Source of the DNA: Pedobacter nyackensis
GTDB lineage: Bacteria; Bacteroidota; Bacteroidia; Sphingobacteriales; Sphingobacteriaceae
NCBI RefSeq assembly: GCF_900176505.1
Contig: NZ_FWYB01000002.1
Location: forward strand, 397,237-461,236
Reading direction: 5' to 3'
DNA: 64,000 nt
Of the stretch, positions 19,101 through 26,991 are shown in pieces (within the stretch, counting starts at the first letter, position 1; the number at the start of each line of letters is the position of its first letter). The notes beneath the pieces were generated by a model. The model did not search any database. It saw nothing but the letters and a program-made list of their open reading frames with translations, and was not told the origin of the DNA. A program made the position numbers and the translations under genes.

Positions 19101-19676
19101 AAATGAAACCACAAGCACTGCCTGTTCATCAATCCCTTTGAATTCAAAATCACCTTTACTGTTCGTTGCAGTAGCCGTATTTGTTCCCTTAACTTTTACA
19201 ACTGCGCCTACAAGAGGTTCATTCTTTTCATCCACCACGCGGCCACGCACATCAATAGCAGTAAAGAGAGAACTAATCCTGTCACGAAAGGAAGGCTCTT
19301 CCTTTCTTATGACAACCGTTTTTTCAAGAATTTCATAGGTTAACTTCTGTCCTTTTAAGCTTTCGCTAATGGCCGTTTTTAAATTAGCATTATTTAACTT
19401 AATGGTAACCGGATGGCTATTCTTCAGCAGATAGTCCGCATAAACAATATCAAATCCACTTTGCAGCTTTATTTCTTTTAAAACAGACTTTAGTGAAACG
19501 TTTGCCCTGGATAAACTGATATTCTGGGCATAAGAACCTGCGCTTGCCTGCGCAAGGAAAAAGGTCATGATAATTATGATTAATTTCATAATCAGTAGTG
19601 TTTTTTTTCTAGTGTGATTACTTCCTTCTGACAAGCAGCTTGAAGTTATCAAAGTATTCAAATTCATACTTTTCAT
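16152..19676 (-). CDS. SusC/RagA-family TonB-dependent receptor with STN signalling domain
   Basis: The full-length 1,174-residue receptor has a signal peptide (MKLIIIIMTFFLAQASAG at about 30-48; the real start may be that Met), an STN domain (about 55-115, GFDIVYADYLL), a carboxypeptidase-regulatory-like domain (about 140-220), the plug with LYVVDGVPYEG and SIYGARSANGVIVITT, and a beta-barrel ending YTLGLSLNF with the terminal Phe usual for barrels. It imports a ligand across the outer membrane with TonB energy. STN plus the FecR/sigma genes upstream indicate a self-regulating locus. The SusD partner and an S9 peptidase follow. Confidence 0.96.
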   Translation of the reverse strand: MKSMNLNTLITSSCLSEGSNHTRKKTLLIMKLIIIIMTFFLAQASAGSYAQNISLSRANVSLKSVLKEIKLQSGFDIVYADYLLKNSHPVTIKLNNANLKTAISESLKGQKLTYEILEKTVVIRKEEPSFRDRISSLFTAIDVRGRVVDEKNEPLVGAVVKVKGTNTATATNSKGDFEFKGIDEQAVLVVSFIGYTLKEVPANQVSPLTIRLEVNQNELEEVSVMVSTGYQQIPKERATGSYGVVTQKNLVGKLQTNIIDRLEGQVAGLTAYKGAVQIRGKSTISGTIAPLYVVDGVPYEGSIDAINPSDVVGVTILKDATAASIYGARSANGVIVITTKMGVAGPLRISYNGSLKLTPLPDASYNNLLSSSEFIDFQQTLFKLSAPALQPGTYVNEVRQLFYDRAANKIDEAELNRQLDIYRNRDRKDQLVDELLRRRAIDQQHNLSLSGGTAKHRYALSVNYLQAMPYEQAQTNDRKGYNFKNSFDITSWLRLDAGILGSFTGEAYNNGFSGMSVYTGAGKASYLLFKDENGNPLPWYQAKSQSELNRLTGLGLLDESYFPLQELNNQRFESNEKYQNFNVGANFKLIKGLTLDLKYQKELRNNFQKQFYSKDSWFVKTMVNNATQIKSGVITQNIPTGGQIKEIRGDGDSHTLRAQLNYNKIINDQHEIVVIAGAEQRKVRSSSTATYRVGYDDNSLSFKAIDEKSIANLTGTQALFGSFNYSNMGAGFFSTENRYVSFYGNASYTYNRRFTASASIRMDQSNLFGTDPKYQYRPLWSAGGSYLISEHDLDWLDRLSLRATYGINGNIAKLSGPFLTVIESGINDYINEPSSQVRFPPNSGLRWEKTRVTNLGVDFNLFKSALSGSIEVYNKSTSDLLKSKISDPTYGWTDLTVNYGDMYNRGLEVSLNSQNIVRPDFSWRTSMNFSYNKNKLTRIENTNGAAVFYIQADQIREGKPLNSLYSVRWAGLDNTGAPQGYDRNGNIVKSFANLTMEDLQYAGTTVPPYAASLSNNFKYKNFDLSFMFLYYGGHVMRSMFGNYIVGTGISANVDRLTANFWQKPGDENDASKAPAFRQGVNANLGNLWSAADKHVQKGDYIKLRDISIGYELPTKAVHKYGLDNVRISCQIQNAWRWAANNQGLDPEVWNGSSLTPSRGNLQPTTYTLGLSLNF

Positions 19677-20058
19677 CGTTTTTTTTAGCCTTCATTAGGA
19701 GGTCGATGAATGACCATTAACATTGCTTTATTAAGCAAGATTACCTAAGTTTGACTTGGTTTGAGTTGATATACAATAGTTCCACAATTATTTGATCCAA
19801 GGCCTGCTTTAGCTGGTCTTAGGAAAGGTTAACTCAAATCTTGCCGGGCAATGCTTCGAACCATTGCCTGGCTTCATTAAAAGCCACCTGTTGAGAATTA
19901 ATTTCGCTGTCGTAAAATTCTGGTCATAGTAAATTGGTTTGGTTTTAGTTCATTGTTATATTGATAGGACACGCACCTTTCCTATAGGGAGTACACCTAA
20001 ATTAAAAATAATGGATTTACCTCCTGGGGCTTCAGAATAGCAGCAAATGGAACCTATA
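19677..20058. other. 382-base intergenic region between fecR and susC
   Basis: No gene is supported. The region should hold the sigma-dependent susC promoter. It contains an imperfect hairpin at 19843-19872 (GCCGGGCAATG / CATTGCCTGGC), a short TTGCTT/AAGCAA hairpin just upstream of susC, and one 29-codon open frame (minus, 19834-19923, no ATG) whose acidic product ends WFEALPGKI and reads like a protein tail. This could be the remains of a lost gene. I could not place a promoter with confidence. Confidence 0.5.
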
Positions 20059-21222
20059 CTATTTCGCCTTTTTTATAAGAATCCGGTTTCCTTCAATTTT
20101 AAAATTGACTTCCCCTGTGGCTTCTAAAGTTTTAAGCAGACCTGAGATGTTTTCATATCTGGATATTGCGCCTGTTAGCTTGAGATCTTTAATATCATCT
20201 TGAAATACAGCCACAACGTTGTACCAGCGTTCTGCCTGTTTCATGATACTGCCTAACGCTTCACTGTTGAAAATAAACTTACCGTTTTTCCAGGAAGCTA
20301 TCTCAGCCGCATCAACCTCTTTAACAGCTAAATGCTCATAGCCTGTTAACACGGCCTGTTGGTTAAGTTTTAAGGTAACATTTGATCTCCCAACATTACG
20401 GCTATCCACGAGCGTAACCCTTACAGATCCTTCAAGGACTGTAGTTTTAGTACCCCCTTCATCATTATAACCATTGATGTTAAAATGAGTACCGAGTACT
20501 TCAACTTCCTGCCCCCTGGAAATGACGATAAAAGGATGCTTTTTATCTTTAGAGATTTCAAAATAGGCTTCCCCGCTCAATTCTACTTTTCGATTAGCCG
20601 CCCCGGAAAAGGTTGAAGGGAACTTCAACTTACTTGCGGCATTAAGCCATACCTTGCTACCATCGGGCAATATAAATTGATACTGTCCGCCACGTGGCGT
20701 ATTTGCAGTTATCCAACGTAATTCTACTTCTTCCGGCGACTGTCCAGCTGATGTTTTGAGAATAGCTGTTCCATCATTATAACTCAATTTATTTGCATCA
20801 ATAACAACTCCTGTTTTTGCATCACTTAAGTCGATTACCTTTCCATCGTCGAGTGTTAATGTTGCCCTATTGCGACCGGGAGCAATATCATTGCGCTGCA
20901 TCTGACTTAAAATAAAATCTTTATTATTTTGCCCCTGCTGAAATTTATAAAACCAAAATGCGATGCCCAACATTAAAATTAAAGAAGCCGCAACTGCAAT
21001 CCGATTAAAAGTAAACAGGTTCTTTTTAGGTATAGATGAGCGTTTCGAAATTCCATTCCATATTAACTCCTCAGTAAGGTCAAGGTCCTCAGAAGAATTA
21101 AACACGGCATTCTTTTCCCCACGTGCATTATACCAGGACTCGACGATAGCCCTTTCCTTAGCATCACAACGATCCTCTAAATATCTTTGTAAAAGTGCTT
21201 CTGCGCCTTCCTTATTCATCAT
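20059..21222 (-). CDS. FecR-family anti-sigma factor (second locus)
   Basis: A 387-residue protein with the same plan as the first FecR: cytoplasmic N-terminus, membrane helix at about 75-95 (AVAASLILMLGIAFWFYKF), FecR domain at about 175-285 (VWLNAASKLKFPSTF, GEAYFEI, VLGTHFNINGY), and C-terminal DUF4974 at about 315-385. It lies 48 bases after its sigma gene. It should hold the sigma factor until the SusC receptor at 16152-19676 signals through its STN domain. Confidence 0.95.
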   Translation of the reverse strand: MMNKEGAEALLQRYLEDRCDAKERAIVESWYNARGEKNAVFNSSEDLDLTEELIWNGISKRSSIPKKNLFTFNRIAVAASLILMLGIAFWFYKFQQGQNNKDFILSQMQRNDIAPGRNRATLTLDDGKVIDLSDAKTGVVIDANKLSYNDGTAILKTSAGQSPEEVELRWITANTPRGGQYQFILPDGSKVWLNAASKLKFPSTFSGAANRKVELSGEAYFEISKDKKHPFIVISRGQEVEVLGTHFNINGYNDEGGTKTTVLEGSVRVTLVDSRNVGRSNVTLKLNQQAVLTGYEHLAVKEVDAAEIASWKNGKFIFNSEALGSIMKQAERWYNVVAVFQDDIKDLKLTGAISRYENISGLLKTLEATGEVNFKIEGNRILIKKAK

Positions 21223-21270
21223 ATTACAACACCAACTTTATGTTTATAGTGGTAAGACACCTAACTTTCT

Positions 21271-21858
21271 TCATGGGAGTATCCGCAACAAAATAATCAA
21301 TGTAGCCAGTGGTATTTTAAATTTCTTCCTAAGCATAGTTACAGCCTTACTAACCTGTTTTTTTACGGTTAAGTCGGAAATACCTAAGCGCTCCCCGATC
21401 TCCGCATGCGAAAGTCCTTCCTTCCTGCTCATTTCAAATATCTCCCGCATTTTTGGTGGCATATTTAAGATCTCCCTTTCGATTAAGCGTTTTAAATCAT
21501 TATAGCGAACCAACTCATCTGTTTGTACTTTTTCCTGATCAATAAAATCCCCCAGATCTGCCAGGTAATTTTCTTGTACCTTTCCATGGCGGATGATATT
21601 TAATATCGTATTTCGAACCGCTTTATACAGATAGGCATTCAGACTAATAGTGAGTTCAAATTGTGCATGCTTGTTCCACATCGCTGTAAAAACTTCCTGA
21701 ACAACATCCCTTGCCTGATCCTCCTGCCTAAGCATATGCCGCGCATGAAGATATAGTACAGACCAATACCGCTTATAAATTTCGGTAAATGCATCATGAT
21801 CTCCCCTCCTTAACAAGGTGATTAAATCTTGATCGGTATGGGCACTGTAAATGATCAT
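21271..21858 (-). CDS. ECF (sigma-70 family, FecI-like) sigma factor (second locus)
   Basis: This 195-residue protein has region 2 with AFTEIYKRYWSVLYLHARHM and RDVVQEVFTAMWNK, and region 4 with LSHAEIGERLGISDLTVKKQV. It ends in a hydrophobic stretch (LATLIILLRILP), like the first sigma factor of the window; a hydrophobic tail of this kind is common in such Bacteroidota ECF proteins. It heads the sigma-FecR-SusC-SusD-S9 gene set. A TAATTTTG box on the minus strand at 21992-21999 could be its -7 element, but no -33 partner is visible. Confidence 0.95.
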   Translation of the reverse strand: MIIYSAHTDQDLITLLRRGDHDAFTEIYKRYWSVLYLHARHMLRQEDQARDVVQEVFTAMWNKHAQFELTISLNAYLYKAVRNTILNIIRHGKVQENYLADLGDFIDQEKVQTDELVRYNDLKRLIEREILNMPPKMREIFEMSRKEGLSHAEIGERLGISDLTVKKQVSKAVTMLRKKFKIPLATLIILLRILP

Positions 21859-22089
21859 GTTTAAATTACATCAATTGTTCTGCAATCTTATCAATTTTAA
21901 CTCACATTATTGGCATTGTGTAACCAAGTAAAGCTGTTTACGAAAGAAGTGCGGAAGACATTCAGCATAAAAAACATGACAAGTTTGAAAACAAAATTAT
22001 ATTCCAATGAAAAAAAAATCTCTAAGTTTGCTCTAAATAAGATCGGTAATTGGCATTGAGCCGGTCACAAGCATCTTATTATTAAACAT

Positions 22090-22971
22090 ATGAGCTTTAT
22101 TTTAAGGCCGGTAGATACCGTTGAGAGCATCAGCCCTGCTGATTTTAAGAAGAACTACCTGGATGCGCGCCGTCCTTTAATCATTAAAGGGCTAACTAAA
22201 TCCTGGCCGGCACGTGAAAAGTGGACAACCGACTATTTAAAGCAATTAGCCGGAGAGGTGAACGTGAGCCTTATGGACAACTCAAAGGCAGATCCTTCGA
22301 AACCCATCAATGCTTCCGTAGCGGAAATGCGCTTTGGCGACTATCTGGACCTCATCAAGTCTAAACCAACCGAACTCAGGATCTTTTTCTTCAACCTGTT
22401 TAAGCATGCGCCTAATCTGGTTGATGACATCGTTATTCCTAAAGACCTCATGGGTGGCTTTATTGAAAGCATGCCTGCCATGTTCTTTGGAGGCTCCAAT
22501 TCGGTTACTTTTTTACATTACGACATAGACCTGCCTCACCTTTTTCATACGCATTTTGGTGGCAGAAAGCACATTATATTGTTCGACAACAAGTGGAAAA
22601 AGCGCTTGTATTGCATCCCCAATGCAACATATGCTTTAGAGGACTATGATGTTGCCAACCCCGATTTCGAGAAATTCCCAGCCTTGAAAGGCGTAGAAGG
22701 TTACGAAGTATTTCTGGAGCATGGTGATACCTTATTTATGCCTACAGGTATGTGGCACTGGATGAAATACCTGGATGGATCATTCTCTTTAAGTCTTAGA
22801 GCATGGGATGCGTCTCTATCCAGAAAAGCACAAAGCGTTTTTAACCTCGCCGTTAAAGGTGGCGTAGACAGCATGTTAAAAATGGCTTTCAAAGCACCAT
22901 ACGCAAAATGGAGAGAACGTGTAGCCATCAAAAGAGCTGAGCGTGCATTAGCGAAGGGCGAACCTAAGTAA
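22090..22971 (+). CDS. Cupin-like (JmjC-type, Cupin_8) Fe(II)/2-oxoglutarate oxygenase-like protein
   Basis: The 293-residue protein resembles the Cupin_8/JmjC group. It has the N-terminal RRPLIIKGLTKSWPAREKW entry motif, an iron-binding HxD in FLHYDIDLPH, a conserved GRKHIILF strand, and the distal His in MPTGMWHWMKYL. Such enzymes hydroxylate protein or small-molecule substrates; the target is unknown. It is the first gene of a plus-strand run (cupin, VWA, AAA, phosphoesterase, UbiA-like), though the 81-base gap to the VWA gene leaves room for a separate promoter. Confidence 0.88.
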   Translation: MSFILRPVDTVESISPADFKKNYLDARRPLIIKGLTKSWPAREKWTTDYLKQLAGEVNVSLMDNSKADPSKPINASVAEMRFGDYLDLIKSKPTELRIFFFNLFKHAPNLVDDIVIPKDLMGGFIESMPAMFFGGSNSVTFLHYDIDLPHLFHTHFGGRKHIILFDNKWKKRLYCIPNATYALEDYDVANPDFEKFPALKGVEGYEVFLEHGDTLFMPTGMWHWMKYLDGSFSLSLRAWDASLSRKAQSVFNLAVKGGVDSMLKMAFKAPYAKWRERVAIKRAERALAKGEPK

Positions 22972-23052
22972 TACTTAAAGGTATTTTTACAACCGGATAA
23001 CATTACTGATACCACAAACTTTTACCTTCGATAAGTCGTTTATACTTAGTAT

Positions 23053-24150
23053 ATGAGAGGGTACCAATTTTCTGATTTTAAGTCTGATGCCTTCCCGAAG
23101 GGCGGGTTTGAAGAATTACTGGACCTGTTTACCAAACTGCTCAATATAACAGCTGGTGATGCGGGTGAAGCCTTGGTGTGGATGAATGAACTGGACAAGC
23201 AGTACAAAATTACCACCGATGCCTATGGTATGGGTAATTTTCTCGACGACCTGAAAGAAAAAGGCTATATCACAGAAGATACGGCAAAAGGTACTTTCAG
23301 CATTACACCCAAAACAGAACAAACTATTCGCAAGGCTGCCCTTGAGGAGATTTTCGGGAAACTGAAAAAAGCTGGAAAAGGAAACCACAATGCCAATACC
23401 TCAGGCATAGGCGAGGAAAAGAACGCCGACAGAAGGGAATATGCATTTGGCGACAGTCTTGATCAGATAGACATGACAGCCTCCATCCACAATGCCCAGA
23501 TCAATCATGGCATAGGAAACTTTACGCTAACGGAACGCGATCTGGAGGTAGAAGAAAAGGATTATAAAACCCTCACCTCTACGGTACTCATGATCGACAT
23601 ATCCCATTCCATGATTTTGTATGGCGAAGACAGAATAACCCCCGCTAAGAAAGTAGCTATGGCCCTTGCCGAGCTCATTCATACCCGTTATCCTAAAGAT
23701 ACTTTAGACATTGTTGTTTTTGGTAATGATGCCTGGCCAATTACAGTTAAAGATTTGCCTTATTTACAGGTTGGCCCCTACCACACCAATACCTATGCCG
23801 GTCTGGAGCTCGCGGTTAACCTCTTACGCAGACGTAAAACGCATAACAAGCAAATCTTCATGATCACCGATGGTAAACCTACCTGTTTAAAAGAAAACGG
23901 AGGCTATTATAAGAATAGCATGGGCTTAGACCGAAAAGTAATCACCAAAACTTTAAGCATGGCCGCGCAATGTAAAAGACTCCGGATACCCATCACTACC
24001 TTTATGATTGCTAAAGACCCATATTTACAACAATTTGTGAGGGAATTTACTCAGGTAAACGGGGGAAGAGCTTTTTACAGCTCCCTAAGCGGATTAGGAG
24101 AATACATATTTGAGGATTACATAAAAAATAGAAGAAAGATCGTAAGGTAA
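23053..24150 (+). CDS. VWA-domain (magnesium-chelatase-D-like) protein
   Basis: A 365-residue soluble protein. The N-terminal half is helical and acidic. The C-terminal von Willebrand A domain (about 175-360) carries an intact metal-ion adhesion motif, DISHS in LMIDISHSM, with the later Thr region and ITDGKPT. No membrane segment is seen. The next gene, 39 bases on, encodes a MoxR/ChlI-like AAA protein. VWA plus MoxR-like AAA pairs act together as chaperone-like or metal-insertion machines, and the pairing here fits that. The target is not evident. Confidence 0.9.
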   Translation: MRGYQFSDFKSDAFPKGGFEELLDLFTKLLNITAGDAGEALVWMNELDKQYKITTDAYGMGNFLDDLKEKGYITEDTAKGTFSITPKTEQTIRKAALEEIFGKLKKAGKGNHNANTSGIGEEKNADRREYAFGDSLDQIDMTASIHNAQINHGIGNFTLTERDLEVEEKDYKTLTSTVLMIDISHSMILYGEDRITPAKKVAMALAELIHTRYPKDTLDIVVFGNDAWPITVKDLPYLQVGPYHTNTYAGLELAVNLLRRRKTHNKQIFMITDGKPTCLKENGGYYKNSMGLDRKVITKTLSMAAQCKRLRIPITTFMIAKDPYLQQFVREFTQVNGGRAFYSSLSGLGEYIFEDYIKNRRKIVR

Positions 24151-24189
24151 GGAGCTCCTTAATCTTTAATCCTAAAACAAAAGACATAA

Positions 24190-25668
24190 ATGGATCACAA
24201 TAAGATAAAAACACTTGGTCAATTAAAAGCCGCACGATATAAATCAATATCGGTAAAAGATGAGCTCCGAAAAAACCTGGTCACACAGCTTAAAAACAGA
24301 ACAGCCAAATTTGAAGGTATTTTAGGGTACGATGACTCCGTAATCCCAGAGTTGCATACGGCCATTTTATCCCGGCACAACGTATTGTTGTTGGGTTTAA
24401 GGGGGCAAGCGAAAACCAAAATTGCCCGCTTAATGGTCAATTTGTTAGACGAATTTATCCCATATGTAACCGGCAGTGAGATTTTTGATGACCCATTAAA
24501 TCCCATTTCATGGTATGCCAAACATGAAATTATGATCCATGGTGACAATACCCCTATCAGCTGGCAGCATCGCTCGGATCGCTATACCGAAAAATTAGCG
24601 ACACCCGACGTGACTGTGGCCGATTTGATTGGTGATGTTGACCCCATTAAGGCTGCTACATTAAAACTAACCTATAATGATGAGCGGGTAATCCATTTTG
24701 GATTGATCCCGAGAGCGCATCGCGGTATCTTTGTAATTAATGAGCTGCCCGACCTGCAAGCCAGAATACAAGTCGCCTTGTTTAATATGCTGCAGGAAAA
24801 AGACATCCAAATCAGAGGATTCAAATTACGCTTACCACTGGATATTCAATTTGTATTTACGGCAAATCCAGAGGATTATACCAATCGTGGCTCTATAGTC
24901 ACCCCTTTAAAAGACCGTATTGAAAGCCAGATTCTTACGCATTACCCTAAGACCTTAGACATTGCGGGAAAAATTACACTCCAGGAAGCCAAAATCACGC
25001 CTGAACAACGTAAAAACATCCATGCCGACGGGCTCATCACAGACCTTATTGAACAGGTTGCTTTTGAAGCTCGCCAAAGTGAATTAATTGATCAGAAATC
25101 GGGTGTATCTGCAAGGCTTACCATTTCAGCATACGAAAACCTGATCAGTGCAGCAGAGCGACGAATGCTCATTAGAAAGGAAAAAACAACCGTGGTACGA
25201 CTGTCGGATCTCGCAGGTATCATTCCGGCCATAACCGGAAAGATCGAACTGGTTTACGAAGGTGAGATCGAAGGGCCTGCAAAAGTGGCCAACATACTTA
25301 TTGGTAAAGCCATCAAAAGCCGATTCCCCATATTTATGCCTGATCCGGAAAAAGCAAAGAAAAGTAAAGGAGCCAATCCCTATTCAAAAATTACGGAGTG
25401 GTTTACAGAAGGGAATACACTGAGTTTAACTGACAACCTAAATACCGATCAATATCAAAAAGAACTGTTGAAAGTTGACGGTTTATATGATTTGATTAAA
25501 TTACTGCATCCCAAAGTACTCGAAAGACAAACATTTTTGCTGATGGAATTAACCCTGCATGGTTTAGCCGAATACTCACAACTTAACAAAAAATACCTGG
25601 ATGGAGGATTTGGCTTCTCCGATATGTTCGATAGCCTATTTAATATCGACTTTAGAGACGAAGACTAA
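24190..25668 (+). CDS. MoxR/ChlI-like AAA+ ATPase with variant Walker motifs
   Basis: The 492-residue protein aligns with the magnesium-chelatase/MoxR branch of AAA+ proteins. The P-loop at 69-76 reads GLRGQAKT, with Ala where Gly normally precedes Lys. The Walker B strand at 181-185 reads FVINE, with Asn for the usual Asp. Sensor-type TANPEDYTNRG and the Arg of LKDRIESQI follow. The C-terminal 150 residues are helical. The retained Lys and Glu suggest it may still bind and perhaps hydrolyse ATP. It lies between the VWA and phosphoesterase genes and should be co-transcribed with them. Confidence 0.9.
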   Translation: MDHNKIKTLGQLKAARYKSISVKDELRKNLVTQLKNRTAKFEGILGYDDSVIPELHTAILSRHNVLLLGLRGQAKTKIARLMVNLLDEFIPYVTGSEIFDDPLNPISWYAKHEIMIHGDNTPISWQHRSDRYTEKLATPDVTVADLIGDVDPIKAATLKLTYNDERVIHFGLIPRAHRGIFVINELPDLQARIQVALFNMLQEKDIQIRGFKLRLPLDIQFVFTANPEDYTNRGSIVTPLKDRIESQILTHYPKTLDIAGKITLQEAKITPEQRKNIHADGLITDLIEQVAFEARQSELIDQKSGVSARLTISAYENLISAAERRMLIRKEKTTVVRLSDLAGIIPAITGKIELVYEGEIEGPAKVANILIGKAIKSRFPIFMPDPEKAKKSKGANPYSKITEWFTEGNTLSLTDNLNTDQYQKELLKVDGLYDLIKLLHPKVLERQTFLLMELTLHGLAEYSQLNKKYLDGGFGFSDMFDSLFNIDFRDED

Positions 25669-25705
25669 CCTACAACAATTTTAATTCAAAATACAAATAC
25701 ATACT

Positions 25706-26971
25706 ATGGGCCGATTATCCCTAATCATTTTTTTATCTGTTTTCCTTTTAATATTCGACTACTACTGCTACCGTGCTATTTTATCCGTATTCAAAAAATG
25801 GCAGCCCCGCACTAAATTGTTGTTCAGCATTCTTTGGTGGTCCTATACCTTTGGTTTAGTGATAGGTGTCTTTGCGAGTATATACCTGAATCTTTATCTT
25901 ACATTGAGAGCTGTTATCCTTGTAGCCTTCTTTCTAACAGTTGGTAGCAAGGTAGTGATGCTTCCCTTTCTATTGATTGATGACCTGAGAAGGGCATTTA
26001 TCAAACTCACCAAAATAAGGAAGAAGAGAAAACAAAAAGCAGTACAACAGACAACCGATGCCGAAAGTGCCAAAGAGACCATAAGCCGCTCTGCTTTTAT
26101 TGTAAAAGCTGGAATTATTACCGCTGCCATTCCACTTGCCTCATTGAGCTGGGGAATCGTATCCGGTGCCTACGATTACAGAATAAAACGTCGTACGCTC
26201 ATTTTACCAAACTTACCAAGGGCATTTGACGGCATAAAAATGGCACAGATCTCTGATGTTCACTCAGGTAGTTTTTACAACCCCAGAGCCGTACTCGGTG
26301 GCGTAGAAATGTTGCTTGCAGAAAAGCCGGACTTTGTCTTCTTTACTGGTGATCTGGTGAATGACAGAGCCACAGAAATGCGCGATTACCAGGATATTTT
26401 CTCAAAAATAAAAGCTCCATTAGGGGTGTACTCTACACTTGGGAACCATGATTATGGCGATTACTACTTCGGTAAAGCGCCCTCAGCTGCCAAAGCAAAA
26501 AACCTGCAGGATGTGATAACAACACACAAACTAATGGGCTGGGACTTGCTAATGAACGAAAACAGACGTTTAAAAGTAGATGGAGAAGAGATTGGGGTTC
26601 TGGGTATCGAGAACTGGGGAATGGGCCGTTTCCCTAAATATGGCCGCATGGACCTTGCAGTTGAAAACACTGACGACTTGCCGGTAAAACTGCTCCTTTC
26701 GCACGATCCTTCACACTGGCGTGGACAGGTGCTTGAAAAATACCCTCAGATTGACGCCATGTTTAGTGGCCATACCCACGGGATGCAATTTGGCGTAAGA
26801 ACCGAATATTTTCAATGGAGCCCCGTTCAGTACATTTATAAAGAATGGGCAGGTTTATACCAGGCACAAAATCAACAACTTTATGTGAATGTAGGCTATG
26901 GCTTTTTAGGCTATCCGGGAAGAGTTGGAATCTTGCCAGAAATAACGATATTTGAGTTAAAACGAGCCTAA
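25706..26971 (+). CDS. Membrane-anchored calcineurin-like metallophosphoesterase
   Basis: A 421-residue protein with about four membrane segments in the first 160 residues, then a metallophosphoesterase domain with all five metal motifs: MAQISDVHSG, FFTGDLVNDR, TLGNHDYG, LLSHDPSHW and MFSGHTHGMQ. It resembles the YkuE/YaeI group of membrane phosphoesterases acting on lipid or nucleotide phosphates. A basic linker (KIRKKRKQKAVQQ) separates membrane and enzyme parts. The gene lies 37 bases after the AAA gene and 20 bases before the UbiA-like gene. Confidence 0.92.
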   Translation: MGRLSLIIFLSVFLLIFDYYCYRAILSVFKKWQPRTKLLFSILWWSYTFGLVIGVFASIYLNLYLTLRAVILVAFFLTVGSKVVMLPFLLIDDLRRAFIKLTKIRKKRKQKAVQQTTDAESAKETISRSAFIVKAGIITAAIPLASLSWGIVSGAYDYRIKRRTLILPNLPRAFDGIKMAQISDVHSGSFYNPRAVLGGVEMLLAEKPDFVFFTGDLVNDRATEMRDYQDIFSKIKAPLGVYSTLGNHDYGDYYFGKAPSAAKAKNLQDVITTHKLMGWDLLMNENRRLKVDGEEIGVLGIENWGMGRFPKYGRMDLAVENTDDLPVKLLLSHDPSHWRGQVLEKYPQIDAMFSGHTHGMQFGVRTEYFQWSPVQYIYKEWAGLYQAQNQQLYVNVGYGFLGYPGRVGILPEITIFELKRA

Positions 26972-26991
26972 TTTCAAACCAAATACTGCAC

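Noticed and set aside
19693..19748. AGGAGG followed by ATG on the plus strand, upstream of susC
   Set aside because: The frames are only 4 and 12 codons long and oppose the susC leader; probably chance.
20963..21505. Plus-strand open frame of 180 residues
   Set aside because: It lies antisense across the FecR and sigma genes, which have clear family motifs, and its product has no recognisable pattern.
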